This document shows, in pieces, positions 17,130-26,384 of a stretch of 64,000 nucleotides of DNA. Position 1 is the first letter of the stretch. Each line of letters begins with the position of its first letter. The notes under the pieces were generated by a model. That model did not search any database. It was given only the letters and a program-made list of their open reading frames with translations, and was not told where the DNA came from. Source of the stretch: Pseudanabaena sp. BC1403 (GTDB lineage: Bacteria; Cyanobacteriota; Cyanobacteriia; Pseudanabaenales; Pseudanabaenaceae); NCBI RefSeq assembly GCF_002914585.1, contig NZ_PDDM01000007.1, positions 1 to 64,000 of the forward strand, written 5' to 3'. A program made the position numbers and the translations under genes.

Positions 17130-18476
17130 ATGAGTACATTCTCTCGTCGTAAGTTTTTGACCACCGCAGGACTTTCTACTGTTAGCGCGATCGCTTTAAA
17201 TGCTTGTGGTGGAGGTGGTGAAACTCCTAAGGCAGATAGTACAGCTACAACCAAGGCTAGTCCTTCAGCTAGTGCAACCACAACGCCTAAAGTCAGTGCG
17301 GCTGATACTCCTGAAACCACTAAAGCCAAGTTAGGTTTTATTGCGCTTACTGACGCATCCCCTCTAATTATTGCAAAAGAGAAGGGTCTGTTTGAGAAGT
17401 ATGGGATGAAGGATGTCGAAGTTCTGAAACAAGCTTCTTGGGGAACTACTCGCGACAATATCGTACTTGGTTCTGATGCGGGTGGTATTGACGGTGCTCA
17501 CATCTTGACACCGATGCCCTATCTAATTTCTGAAGGTAAAGTCACTAATGGAAACAAAGTGCCGATGTATATCTTGGCTAGGCTAAACACCAATGGTCAA
17601 GCCATTTCGATCGCCAATGAGTTTAAAGATCTCAAAATTGCCCTCAAGAGTGACTCTCTCAAGGAAAGCTTTGCCAAAATTAAATCTGGTGGTAAAGAGG
17701 TTAAGTGTGCGGTGACATTTCCAGGTGGAACCCATGACCTTTGGATGCGCTATTGGTTAGCAGCAAATGGCGTTGATCCCAATAACGATGTCAACACAAT
17801 TGTTGTGCCACCACCACAAATGGTTGCCAATATGAAAGCTGGTAACATGCAAGCTTTCTGTGTCGGTGAACCTTGGAATGCCCGTTTGATTGCCCAAAAC
17901 TCTGGCTACAGCGCACTAATCACAGGTGAGCTTTGGAAAGATCATCCTGAAAAAGCTTTCTCATTGCGTGCTGATTGGGTTGACAAGAATCCTAAAGCCG
18001 CTAAGGCTCTATTGATGGCTGTTCTAGAAGCGCAGATGTGGTGCGAAAAGCCTGAGAACAAAGAAGAGATGTGTAAAATTGTCGGTGCTGACAAATGGTT
18101 TAAAGTCCCTGCCATCGAAATTCTGGGCAGACAGCAAGGCAAGGTTGACTACGGCGATGGTAGAACCATTGACAATCCCGATCTCGCTATGAAGTTCTGG
18201 AAAGATAATGCTTCCTATCCATACAAGAGCCACGATCTATGGTTTATCACTGAGGATATGCGTTGGGGCTATTTTGATGCTGATACTGATGCCAAGAAGT
18301 TGGTAGATAAAGTTAATCGTGAAGATCTGTGGAAAGAAGCTGCCAAAGCGATCGGACAAGAGGCGGCTATTCCCAAAAGCACTTCCCGTGGTATCGAAAC
18401 TTTCTTTGATGGAGTTAAATTTGATCCTGAGAATCCTAGCGAGTACTTGAAGAATCTGAAGATTAAGAAGGCTTAA
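17130..18476 (+). CDS. nrtA: Nitrate/nitrite ABC transporter substrate-binding lipoprotein
   Basis: A 448-residue periplasmic binding protein anchored by lipid. The N-terminus has a twin-arginine stretch SRRKFLTTAG and a lipobox ending LNAC with Cys at residue 26, followed by a Gly/Ala/Thr-rich linker. The binding domain starts KLGFIALTDASPLIIAKEKG and includes TFPGGTHDLWMRYWLAANG and VPPPQMVANMKAGNMQAFCVGEPWN, hallmarks of NrtA. It delivers nitrate or nitrite to NrtB/C/D. It lies 55 bp after nirA with Shine-Dalgarno AAGGAAA. Confidence 0.96.
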   Translation: MSTFSRRKFLTTAGLSTVSAIALNACGGGGETPKADSTATTKASPSASATTTPKVSAADTPETTKAKLGFIALTDASPLIIAKEKGLFEKYGMKDVEVLKQASWGTTRDNIVLGSDAGGIDGAHILTPMPYLISEGKVTNGNKVPMYILARLNTNGQAISIANEFKDLKIALKSDSLKESFAKIKSGGKEVKCAVTFPGGTHDLWMRYWLAANGVDPNNDVNTIVVPPPQMVANMKAGNMQAFCVGEPWNARLIAQNSGYSALITGELWKDHPEKAFSLRADWVDKNPKAAKALLMAVLEAQMWCEKPENKEEMCKIVGADKWFKVPAIEILGRQQGKVDYGDGRTIDNPDLAMKFWKDNASYPYKSHDLWFITEDMRWGYFDADTDAKKLVDKVNREDLWKEAAKAIGQEAAIPKSTSRGIETFFDGVKFDPENPSEYLKNLKIKKA

Positions 18477-18480
18477 CCCC

Positions 18481-18514
18481 AAATTTTTGAAGTGTAGCCA
18501 CACTTCAAAAATTT
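18481..18514. terminator. Hairpin 1 in the nrtA-nrtB gap
   Basis: Arms 18481-18495 and 18500-18514 (15 nt, perfect), loop AGCC, AT-rich. It lies 5 bases after the nrtA stop. Within an operon it may stabilise the nrtA 3' end or partly attenuate rather than terminate fully. Confidence 0.55.
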
Positions 18515-18539
18515 GCAGCCAAACCCAGTGGAGCTTTTT

Positions 18540-18572
18540 AATCATCAAAATGTCATTGCCATTTTGATGATT
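18540..18572. terminator. Hairpin 2 in the nrtA-nrtB gap
   Basis: Arms AATCATCAAAATG and CATTTTGATGATT, both 13 nt, with a 7-nt loop. Second of three stem-loops in a 171-nt intergenic gap inside the operon. Confidence 0.5.
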
Positions 18573-18580
18573 GTTATAAA

Positions 18581-18602
18581 ACAAGGGGCTTTAGCCCCTT
18601 GT
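18581..18602. repeat. Hairpin 3, ACAAGGGGCT/AGCCCCTTGT, copy 1
   Basis: Ten-base perfect arms with a TT loop. The same arms recur at 19593-19614 between nrtB and nrtD, so this is a repeated element and not a unique terminator. Confidence 0.7.
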
Positions 18603-18647
18603 CATCATTTCAAATATTCATCTTTAACGTTTTAGGAGATAAACAAA

Positions 18648-19577
18648 ATGGCGGCAGGGAGCTTAAGTTCCAAATTCACCCCCAGTAAGATTGGTGAATG
18701 GTTTCAGCAACAGGCAAGATATATCATTCCTCCAGTGCTCGCACTGATCTTTTTGTTGGGTATTTGGCAGATTCTTTGCTCTGGAGCAAAGCCTCCTCTA
18801 CCGTCCCCATCAAAAGTTTGGCAAGAGACACAGGAATATATCTGGCATCCATTTTTTGATCGTGATGCTTTTGATGTTAGTGCCAAAGATAAGGTTGATA
18901 GTCCTGCCCGTAAGGAACTCAAGGAAAAGCTAACTATTGAGAAGGGCTTGGGTATCAAAACTATGGTTAGCCTGCGTCGTGTGGCAATCGGCTATACTGC
19001 TTCCGCTATTGTTGGTATTTCCCTCGGTATTGCGATCGGGACAAATGTCTTTTTATATCGAGCCTTCGACCCGATTTTTCAGGTTCTACGGACAATTCCT
19101 CCCCTCGCATGGCTACCGATCGCCATGTCAGCTTTCCAAGGTGTCAATGAATCCCTGAAATCAGTTGGTCTAGACGTTACCGAAGCCGCCGCTCTATTCG
19201 TAATTTTTGTCACTTCGATCTGGCCGATCTTGATGAATACTGCCGTTGGCGTGCAGCAAGTTCCCCAAGATTATCGCAACGTGTCGCGGGTACTACGCCT
19301 TAGTAAGATCGATTATTTCATCACCATTCTCATGCCATCAGCAGCTCCTTACATCTTTACAGGTTTACGTATTGCCGTCGGTCTATCTTGGCTAGCGATC
19401 GTAGCTGCCGAAATGTTGACAGGTGGTGTAGGGATTGGCTTCTTTATTTGGGATAGCTACAATAGTCAAAAAAGTAGTGAATTGATTCTTGCGCTGTTTT
19501 ACATTGGACTAGTGGGCTTTTTCCTAGACAAATTGATCTATTACATTAGTAAGTTTACTGTTCAGTCTGATTCGTAA
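18648..19577 (+). CDS. nrtB: Nitrate/nitrite ABC transporter permease
   Basis: A 309-residue inner-membrane permease with about six membrane segments and the ABC coupling motif region around AEMLTGGVGIGFFIWDSYN. The stretch DPIFQVLRTIPPLAWLPIAM is typical of the NrtB/SsuC/TauC permease group. It forms the membrane channel for NrtA-delivered nitrate and pairs with the NrtC/NrtD ATPases. Shine-Dalgarno AGGAG sits just upstream of the ATG. The identification as nitrate-specific comes from the operon. Confidence 0.95.
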   Translation: MAAGSLSSKFTPSKIGEWFQQQARYIIPPVLALIFLLGIWQILCSGAKPPLPSPSKVWQETQEYIWHPFFDRDAFDVSAKDKVDSPARKELKEKLTIEKGLGIKTMVSLRRVAIGYTASAIVGISLGIAIGTNVFLYRAFDPIFQVLRTIPPLAWLPIAMSAFQGVNESLKSVGLDVTEAAALFVIFVTSIWPILMNTAVGVQQVPQDYRNVSRVLRLSKIDYFITILMPSAAPYIFTGLRIAVGLSWLAIVAAEMLTGGVGIGFFIWDSYNSQKSSELILALFYIGLVGFFLDKLIYYISKFTVQSDS

Positions 19578-19592
19578 AATTCATCCTATCCA

Positions 19593-19614
19593 ACAAGGGG
19601 CTGAAGCCCCTTGT
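19593..19614. repeat. Hairpin ACAAGGGGCT/AGCCCCTTGT, copy 2
   Basis: Same ten-base arms as 18581-18602 with loop GA, located in the nrtB-nrtD gap 15 bases after the nrtB stop. Possible intra-operon attenuator or mRNA-stabilising stem. Confidence 0.7.
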
Positions 19615-19649
19615 CTGTATAACATTCAATTAAACCTCGCTATAGCAAT

Positions 19650-20486
19650 ATGCAGACATTAGATCTTACTGATAACAACCAGAAAAAAAATCAAGACCCT
19701 TTTTTAGTAATAGATGGAGTTTCCAAAGTTTACCAAACTGCTAGAGGTCCCTATACCGTTCTTGAAAACGTTAACTTAACGGTATATGAAGGCGAATTTA
19801 TTTGTGTGATCGGTCACTCTGGTTGCGGTAAATCGACATTACTAAATATGGTAGCGGGTTTTAATAGACCAACTGCTGGAGAGATTTGCTTAAAGTCAAA
19901 ACCAATCCTACGTCCAGGGCCCGATCGCATGGTAGTTTTCCAAAACTATTCGCTATTGCCTTGGATGAGTGCTTTTGAGAATGTCTATCTTGCCGTAAAG
20001 CAAGTTTATACCGACAAATCTAAAGAAGAAAAGACTAAGATTGCCAAAGATAGTCTTGCTTTAGTGGGCTTAACTGAAGCAATGAATAAAAGACCAAAAG
20101 AACTCTCTGGAGGGATGCGTCAAAGGGTATCGATCGCCCGTGCATTGTCAATTCGGCCTGAAGTCCTAATCCTTGATGAACCCTTCGGCGCGTTGGATGT
20201 GATGACTCGCGAAGAGTTACAAGAAGAACTACTATCAATTTGGCGAGCCAATCGAGTTACCGCTCTGATGATCACCCATGATATCGATGAAGCCTTATTC
20301 TTAGCCGATCGCATTGTCCTCATGAGCAACGGCCCCGCCGCCCATATCGCCGAAATAGTTGACATACCCTTCTCACGTCCTCGCGATCGCAAAGCAATTT
20401 CTGACGATCCCCGCTATTACACTCTTCGCAACTACATTCTTGAATTTCTATATAGCCGTTTTGCCCTTGCGGATGAGGCGGAATAA
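19650..20486 (+). CDS. nrtD: Nitrate/nitrite ABC transporter ATP-binding protein
   Basis: A 278-residue single-domain ABC ATPase: Walker A GHSGCGKST, Q-loop VFQNYSLLPWMS, signature LSGGMRQRVSIARALS, Walker B VLILDEPFGALD, and the H-loop in MITHDIDEALFLADRI. It lacks the extra C-terminal binding domain of NrtC, so it corresponds to NrtD. It precedes nrtC here, the reverse of the classical nrtABCD order. It supplies one of the two nucleotide-binding sites of the transporter. Confidence 0.92.
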   Translation: MQTLDLTDNNQKKNQDPFLVIDGVSKVYQTARGPYTVLENVNLTVYEGEFICVIGHSGCGKSTLLNMVAGFNRPTAGEICLKSKPILRPGPDRMVVFQNYSLLPWMSAFENVYLAVKQVYTDKSKEEKTKIAKDSLALVGLTEAMNKRPKELSGGMRQRVSIARALSIRPEVLILDEPFGALDVMTREELQEELLSIWRANRVTALMITHDIDEALFLADRIVLMSNGPAAHIAEIVDIPFSRPRDRKAISDDPRYYTLRNYILEFLYSRFALADEAE

Positions 20487-20615
20487 ATTACGAATTATCA
20501 ATTACGAATTACGAATTATCAAGTTAATAGTTCATGATTCCTTAATTGCTAAATCGTAACGCTCAATCCCCAATTCGTAATTCGTAATTTGTAATTCGTA
20601 ATTTATCTAAAAACC
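20487..20615. repeat. Tandem and inverted TTACGAATTA-type repeats in the nrtD-nrtC gap
   Basis: The left end has four closely spaced copies of the motif ATTACGAATT, and the right end (about 20570-20608) has its reverse complement AATTCGTAAT several times, so the gap can fold back on itself. The motif also occurs before the aldehyde dehydrogenase gene at about 57293-57320. It is a known style of short tandem repeat in filamentous cyanobacteria. Confidence 0.75.
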
Positions 20616-20618
20616 ACC

Positions 20619-22640
20619 ATGTCTGCATTCCTAGAAATCGATCACGTCAGTCGTGTTTTTAAAACCCAAAATGGGCAACCCTATGTTGCTGTCAAAGATG
20701 TCTATTTTGAGATGAAAGAAGGCGAATTCGTCTCGATTATTGGACATTCGGGCTGCGGTAAGTCAACAGTTCTGAATATTTTGTCTGGCTTAGATAAGGC
20801 TAGTACTGGCGGTATTGTTTTAGAAGGGAGAGAAATTAATGAGCCTGGGCCCGATCGCATGTTGGTGTTCCAAAACCATTCGCTATTGCCTTGGTTAACG
20901 GTGAGGCAGAATATTGGTTTGGCGGTGAATCGAGTCTTGAGAGATTTACCTAAGGAAGAGCGTCGTCGGATTATTCAAGAAAATATTGATTTAGTAGGGT
21001 TAAGTCACGCGGCAGATAAGTACCCTAGAGAAATTTCAGGCGGTATGAAACAACGGGTGGGAATCGCTCGTGCTCTGTCGATTAAACCAAAGATTTTATT
21101 GCTAGATGAACCTTTTGGTGCGTTAGATGCCCTGACTAGAGGTCGCTTACAAGAGAAGCTAATGCAGATTTGCGACGAAAGCAAAATTTCGGCAGTGATG
21201 ATCACCCATGATGTCGATGAAGCTCTGTTACTAAGCGATCGCATCATCATGATGACCAACGGGCCAGAAGCGAAAATTGGTCAGGTTCTCACCGTTGATT
21301 TACCTCATCCACGCAAAAGGCTTGAGTCAGTCAATCACCCGAACTATTATCGGCTCCGAGGCGAAGTTGTCAACTTCCTCGATCGCCAGAAACAAATCAA
21401 GATTGAACGTGCTAAGAATAAGAGCACGGCAGCGATCAGTATGGGAAATATCGAGAAAACCAATCTCACAATTGGCTATATTCCTCTTACTGATTGCGCT
21501 CCTTTTGCGATCGCCCAAGAGAAAGGATTATTTGCCAAATATGGTCTAGATGTTACGCTCTCCAAGGAAAACAGTTGGAACGATCTTGCTGAAGGAATCC
21601 GTGAAGGTCGTTTGGATGCAGCACAAATGGTCACAGGAATGCCTCTCGCCATTAGCCTCGGTATGGGGAATAAGATTCCTGTACCTGTGGTCACTTCCTT
21701 AACTTTGAGCCGTAATGGTAATGCGATTACTCTCAGCAATAAGCTTCATGAGGAAGGTGTGCATGATCTTGCTTCCCTCAAAGCATATATCGATAAATTT
21801 GCTGATGATGCGTATAATCCTGCGATCGGCATGGTACACCATGCTTCCATGCATAACTTACTCCTGCGGCATTGGCTAGCTAGTGGTGGGATTCAGCCCG
21901 ATCAAGACGTAGATGTGATTGTGATTCCACCACCACAGATGGTTGCCAACCTGATGGCAAACAATATTATCGGGTACTGTGTAGGCGAACCTTGGAATGT
22001 GAGAGCTGTCAATAGTAACGTTGGTTTTGTGGTAGCTACCGATTTGGATATTTGGCGGGGACACCCAGAGAAGGTTCTTGGTGTACGTAAAGATTGGGCT
22101 GAGCAGTATCCCAATACACATTTGGAACTTGTCAAGGCTCTGTTGGAAGCAGCACAGTTCTGCGAACCATTAGAAAATCGTGATGAAGTAGTGCTGACAT
22201 TGGCAAGCCCCAATTACCTCAATATCGATCCCGTTTATATTCGTCCAGGCTTTGCTGGGCCCTATCGCGTCAGCACTATGGAAGCGAAATATGAGAAAGA
22301 TTTCTGCCAATTTGGTGTGGGCAATATGCCGTCACGCAAGGAGCATCTATGGGTGTTGACCCAAATGGCTCGTTGGGGATTGATTAGTTTTCCAGAGAAT
22401 CACGCAGAGGTGATTTACAACTTGCTTGCCACTGATGTCTATCAGCAAGCTGCGAAGGAGCTAGAAATTCCCATCATTGAGGAAGATAAAACGCCAATTA
22501 TTTTAGCTGATGGCTCAATGTTTGATCCTAACGATCCGATCGCAGCTTTACAATCTATGCCCTACTCTAAATTCACGGAAACCAGCTATTTTGATGCTGT
22601 CAAAGGTTTCGCTAGCAAAAAAGTAGCTGTTCGCCAATAG
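20619..22640 (+). CDS. nrtC: Nitrate/nitrite ABC transporter ATPase with fused NrtA-like regulatory domain
   Basis: A 673-residue two-domain protein. Residues about 1-255 are an ABC ATPase (GHSGCGKST, SGGMKQRVGIARALS, LLLDEPFGALDAL, ITHDVDEALLL). Residues about 285-660 resemble NrtA (TIGYIPLTDCAPFAIAQEKGL, IPPPQMVANLMANNIIGYCVGEPWN). In other cyanobacteria this C-terminal domain binds nitrate and mediates inhibition of uptake by ammonium (established for NrtC). It is cytoplasmic, associated with NrtB. It follows nrtD, separated by 132 bp of repeats. Confidence 0.96.
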   Translation: MSAFLEIDHVSRVFKTQNGQPYVAVKDVYFEMKEGEFVSIIGHSGCGKSTVLNILSGLDKASTGGIVLEGREINEPGPDRMLVFQNHSLLPWLTVRQNIGLAVNRVLRDLPKEERRRIIQENIDLVGLSHAADKYPREISGGMKQRVGIARALSIKPKILLLDEPFGALDALTRGRLQEKLMQICDESKISAVMITHDVDEALLLSDRIIMMTNGPEAKIGQVLTVDLPHPRKRLESVNHPNYYRLRGEVVNFLDRQKQIKIERAKNKSTAAISMGNIEKTNLTIGYIPLTDCAPFAIAQEKGLFAKYGLDVTLSKENSWNDLAEGIREGRLDAAQMVTGMPLAISLGMGNKIPVPVVTSLTLSRNGNAITLSNKLHEEGVHDLASLKAYIDKFADDAYNPAIGMVHHASMHNLLLRHWLASGGIQPDQDVDVIVIPPPQMVANLMANNIIGYCVGEPWNVRAVNSNVGFVVATDLDIWRGHPEKVLGVRKDWAEQYPNTHLELVKALLEAAQFCEPLENRDEVVLTLASPNYLNIDPVYIRPGFAGPYRVSTMEAKYEKDFCQFGVGNMPSRKEHLWVLTQMARWGLISFPENHAEVIYNLLATDVYQQAAKELEIPIIEEDKTPIILADGSMFDPNDPIAALQSMPYSKFTETSYFDAVKGFASKKVAVRQ

Positions 22641-22654
22641 CTAAATAACCGTCT

Positions 22655-24823
22655 ATGTCTGCATCTAGCCCTTCTACTCAATCTATACCGCAAATCGTCA
22701 AAACCCTATGTCCCTACTGTGGTGTTGGTTGCGGCTTAGAAGTCGTGGAAACAACCAATCAACCCACAGTCAAGTTTCCCGATCGCTTTAAAGTGCGGGG
22801 CGATCGCACACATCCTTCGAGTCAAGGTATGGTCTGCGTCAAGGGCGCGACTATTGCTGAATCGATTCAAAAAGATCGGCTACTGCATCCGATGATGCGC
22901 GATCGCCTTGATGATGAATTTCGCCAAGTTAGTTGGGATGAGGCTCTGGATGCGATCGTCAATCGGATGCAGCATGTGCTCTCTACCAAAGGCGCAGATG
23001 CACTCTGTATGTATGGTTCAGGGCAATTCCAAACCGAGGATTATTACACTGCTCAAAAGTTATTTAAAGGTTGTTTAGGAACTAATAACTTTGATGCTAA
23101 CTCGCGGCTTTGCATGTCATCAGCAGTTTCAGGCTATGCCAAAAGTTTCGGCTCCGATGGGCCCCCTTGTTGCTATGAAGATTTAGATATTACCGATTGT
23201 CTATTTGCGATCGGGACAAACACGGCTGAATGTCATCCGATTATTTTCAATCGCTTTCGGAAACATCACAAAAAGGATTCCAATGTTAAGCTCATCGTCG
23301 TTGATCCGCGCCGCACCCAAACCGCAGCAGTCGCTGATTTACATTTAGCGATTCAACCAGGTACAGATATCGATTTATTAAATGGTATCGCCCATTTGTT
23401 ATTGAAATGGGAAAAATGCGATCGCGCTTTTATTGAGCAGCACACCACAGGTTTTGCTGAATTTGCTGAAATCACGCAACTCTATACGCCTGAATTTGTA
23501 GCGCGACGTTGTGGAATTGCTATTAACGATCTAGAACTAGCTGCTAAATATTGGGCAGAATCTTCACGAGTTCTATCCATTTGGTCAATGGGTGTCAATC
23601 AATCCACTCAAGGCACAGCAAAAGTCCAATGCATCATTAATCTACATTTGCTCACTGCTCAAATTGGTAAAGCTGGATCTGGCCCCTTCTCATTGACTGG
23701 ACAGCCCAATGCGATGGGCGGAAGAGAAGCTGGCGGCTTAGCGCATTTATTACCAGGATATAGATTTGTTGCTAATCCTCAACATCGTGCTGAACTAGAA
23801 ACATTTTGGGGATTGCCTGATGGTCAAATATCCAGTCAAGTCGGACGTACTGCATGGGATATAATTCGCGGCTTAGAAGTCGATGAAGTGGACTTTCTCT
23901 GGATTGCGGCGACAAATCCTGTCGTTAGTTTTCCTGATTTGGAGCGGACTAAAGCGGCTTTAAAGCGATCGCCTTTCACGGTCTATCAAGACGCATATTA
24001 CCCAATCGAAACCTCTGCTTTTGCTCATGTTCTACTTCCAGCGACACAATGGAGTGAGAAGACGGGCACAATGACTAATTCCGAACGCTGTGTTACGCTC
24101 TGCCAAGCCTTTCAGCCGCCTCTCGGAGAAGCCCGCGATGATTGGTCGATTTTTGCTGAAGTTGGTCGCCGCCTCGGTTTTGCCGATAAATTTAATTTCC
24201 AATCTTCAGCAGATGTGCATTCTGAATTCGTGCAGATAACCCGCGATCGCCCCTGCGATATGACAGGAATTAGTCACGCAAAACTGGCGAAACTAGGCGT
24301 AATGCAATGGCAAGCTTCTGATCAACATCCTGAACAAGAGCAAGTTCACAATAAACGACTCTACACCGATCTCCAATTCCATACGCCCGATCGCAAAGCT
24401 AGATTTGGCGCTTATCATTCTAAAGGTGTATTTGAAACTCCTGACGAACAATATCCATTTATCCTTACCACAGGCAGACTCTACGGACATTGGCACACGC
24501 AAACCCGCACAGGGCGCATCGACAAAATCCGTCAGATGCACCCAAATCCATTTATCGAAATCCATCCCAAGGATGCCAACAAGTTTGGTATTAATAACGG
24601 CGATCTAGTAGAAGTGCGATCGCGTCGTGGCTCTTCTAAATTTCCTGCTCTGGTGACGGAGGCGATCGCCAGAGGCGTTTTATTTGTACCCATGCATTGG
24701 GGAACGCTCTGGGCAGACAATGCCGAGGCGAATGCGCTCACCCATCCCGAAGCAGATCCCGACTCGAAGCAACCAGAGTTAAAGGCTTGTGCAGTAGCGA
24801 TCGCTTTAGCTAGTGTGGATTAA
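22655..24823 (+). CDS. narB: Ferredoxin-nitrate reductase, molybdopterin catalytic subunit
   Basis: A 722-residue molybdopterin oxidoreductase of the NasA/NarB class, reducing nitrate to nitrite with electrons from ferredoxin. The N-terminal [4Fe-4S] site is [12 protein letters not shown] with a later Cys in [14 protein letters not shown]. The molybdenum-coordinating Cys is likely in [13 protein letters not shown]-binding landmarks include [25 protein letters not shown] and [17 protein letters not shown]. There is no signal peptide, as expected for an assimilatory cytosolic enzyme. Only 14 bp after nrtC. Its last codons ([12 protein letters not shown]) recur in a decayed copy at 29841-29969. 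Confidence 0.96.
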   Translation: MSASSPSTQSIPQIVKTLCPYCGVGCGLEVVETTNQPTVKFPDRFKVRGDRTHPSSQGMVCVKGATIAESIQKDRLLHPMMRDRLDDEFRQVSWDEALDAIVNRMQHVLSTKGADALCMYGSGQFQTEDYYTAQKLFKGCLGTNNFDANSRLCMSSAVSGYAKSFGSDGPPCCYEDLDITDCLFAIGTNTAECHPIIFNRFRKHHKKDSNVKLIVVDPRRTQTAAVADLHLAIQPGTDIDLLNGIAHLLLKWEKCDRAFIEQHTTGFAEFAEITQLYTPEFVARRCGIAINDLELAAKYWAESSRVLSIWSMGVNQSTQGTAKVQCIINLHLLTAQIGKAGSGPFSLTGQPNAMGGREAGGLAHLLPGYRFVANPQHRAELETFWGLPDGQISSQVGRTAWDIIRGLEVDEVDFLWIAATNPVVSFPDLERTKAALKRSPFTVYQDAYYPIETSAFAHVLLPATQWSEKTGTMTNSERCVTLCQAFQPPLGEARDDWSIFAEVGRRLGFADKFNFQSSADVHSEFVQITRDRPCDMTGISHAKLAKLGVMQWQASDQHPEQEQVHNKRLYTDLQFHTPDRKARFGAYHSKGVFETPDEQYPFILTTGRLYGHWHTQTRTGRIDKIRQMHPNPFIEIHPKDANKFGINNGDLVEVRSRRGSSKFPALVTEAIARGVLFVPMHWGTLWADNAEANALTHPEADPDSKQPELKACAVAIALASVD
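24775..24814 (+). repeat. 40-bp direct repeat, copy 1 (narB 3' end)
   Basis: The sequence from AGAGTTAAAGGCTTGTGC to TTAGCTAGT recurs at 29915-29954 in the same orientation with 38 of 40 bases identical by eye. The two copies bracket the toxin-antitoxin/STAND island. Confidence 0.9.
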
Positions 24824-24924
24824 TCCTAGTTGATCATAATACGGGTTTTATTGGTTAAATCTAGTTTGGTTAAAAAAATTATGTTAACCTTATGGGTGAA
24901 TAATATTAACTAAGTCCTGTTATA

Positions 24925-25260
24925 ATGGACATTGCATTCAAAAATAAAAAAATCGATAAGTTGTGCAATAACCAAAAACTTTTAGTCAAAGAATTTGGTG
25001 CAGATAGAGCTAAACGCATTCGCGGCCGACTTGATGATCTTCGAGCCGTTGCGGTACTGGAAGATATGCGAAGCTTTCCAGGGCGTTGTCATGAGTTACT
25101 TTATGACCGTTCGGGGCAATTGTCGCTCGATCTCGATCATCCTTATCGACTTATCTTTGAGCCATTTCACGATCCATTGCCTCAAAAGCCTGATGGTGGA
25201 CTTGACTGGACGAAGGTTTCATCGGTAACAATTATTGGAATAGAGGACACCCATGATTAG
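24925..25260 (+). CDS. HigB/RelE-superfamily toxin
   Basis: A 111-residue HigB-type ribosome-dependent mRNA interferase by family. Features: the basic RAKRIRGRLDDLRA helix, MRSFPGRCHELLYDRSGQLSLDLDHPYRLIFEP, and a Val/Ile-rich terminal strand. It overlaps the downstream HTH/peptidase gene by 8 bases (ATGATTAG), toxin first, as in HigBA systems. It is the first gene of the island after narB. Confidence 0.85.
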   Translation: MDIAFKNKKIDKLCNNQKLLVKEFGADRAKRIRGRLDDLRAVAVLEDMRSFPGRCHELLYDRSGQLSLDLDHPYRLIFEPFHDPLPQKPDGGLDWTKVSSVTIIGIEDTHD

Positions 25261-26194
25261 CACGATTAAAAATCAACCTAAAAATCAATATTTACCAGAT
25301 TATGTTTCTCCCCCAGGTGAAACATTAATAGAGCTATTAGAAGATCGTGGCATGAGTCAAGCCGATTTAGCCGATCGCACTGGTAGACCGAAAAAGACGA
25401 TCAATGAAATTATTAATGGGAAAGCTGCGATTACCCATGATACAGCTTTGCAGTTAGAGCGCGTTTTAGGCATTCCTGCTAATTTCTGGAACAGTCGAGA
25501 GCAGCACTATCGTGAGTTCTTGGCACGTCAGCAGGAGCAGGAGCATTTGCAAGAACAGATTGCTTGGCTCGATCGCGTTCCTGTCAATGAAATGGTAAAA
25601 CTCAATTGGATCGAAAAACGAAAAGAGAAGGTTGAGCAGTTACAGATTGTCTTGAATTTTTTTGGTGTGGTTTCCCCTGAGCAGTGGGATACCTACTGGA
25701 ATTCACGATCGCTTGCTTTCCGTAAGTCTGTCAAGTTTGAGGATAACCGCATTGCCACAAATGCTTGGTTGAGAAAGGGTGAACTTGATGCTCAAAAGAT
25801 TGAGTGCGCTCCTTATCAAACAGAAAAGTTTAAGCAGGTATTGCAGGAAATCCGTAGTTTGACTGTGCAGCATCCCAAGGAAGTGATTGCTCAGGTGCAG
25901 CAGTTATGCGCCTCGGCTGGCGTAGCGATCGCTTTAGTCCCATCCCTCAAAGGGGTGAGGGCTAGTGGTGTGACTCGTTGGCTGACTCCTAGTAAGGCGA
26001 TGATTCAACTCAGTTTGCGCTACAAACGGGATGATCGCTTTTGGTTTACGTTCTTTCATGAGGCGGGTCATGTGCTTCAGGAGAAAAAACGCGATGTGTT
26101 TATTGAGACGGATGAGAAACAGGATTATGATCCCAATGATCCAATGGAGCAGGATGCTGATAAGTTTGCCGCAAATTTTTTGATTCCAAAGTAG
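25253..26194 (+). CDS. HigA-type HTH antitoxin fused to an ImmA/IrrE-like peptidase, C-terminally truncated
   Basis: A 313-residue protein. An N-terminal XRE HTH (about 22-80: SQADLADRTGRPKKTINEIINGKAAITHDTALQLERVL) is followed by a helical middle and a C-terminal zinc-peptidase-like region with HEAGHVLQEKK. HEAGH supplies the HExxH motif, and EQDADKFAANFLIP is the usual downstream ligand helix. An in-frame TAG at 26192-26194 ends the protein right after FLIPK. The frame then stays open for 24 more codons that still read like family sequence. The truncation removes the last helices, so peptidase function may be affected; the HTH antitoxin part is intact. Confidence 0.85.
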   Translation: MISTIKNQPKNQYLPDYVSPPGETLIELLEDRGMSQADLADRTGRPKKTINEIINGKAAITHDTALQLERVLGIPANFWNSREQHYREFLARQQEQEHLQEQIAWLDRVPVNEMVKLNWIEKRKEKVEQLQIVLNFFGVVSPEQWDTYWNSRSLAFRKSVKFEDNRIATNAWLRKGELDAQKIECAPYQTEKFKQVLQEIRSLTVQHPKEVIAQVQQLCASAGVAIALVPSLKGVRASGVTRWLTPSKAMIQLSLRYKRDDRFWFTFFHEAGHVLQEKKRDVFIETDEKQDYDPNDPMEQDADKFAANFLIPK

Positions 26195-26269
26195 GATTTA
26201 CAGAGGTTTATGGATGAGAATGTTTTGGATGATCAGGCGATCGCATTGATTCTAGCAGATGGTGAATGA
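26195..26269 (+). pseudogene. Residual 3' coding sequence beyond the premature TAG
   Basis: In the same frame as the HigA-like gene, the bases after the TAG encode DLQRFMDENVLDDQAIALIL and a few more residues before TGA at 26267-26269. These continue the ImmA-type C-terminal helix (FLIPKxDLQRFM) without a break in frame. A single change at the TAG (for example from GAG) is the simplest explanation. Confidence 0.7.
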
Positions 26270-26384
26270 GCGATCACTCAAATCCTCGATTCACAAAATA
26301 ACGTTACAACTGGAATATCTTAATTTTTTGTGTGAGATTTGCCATAATTAATTAAACCTTAACTAAATAAATTAGTGAATTTGT

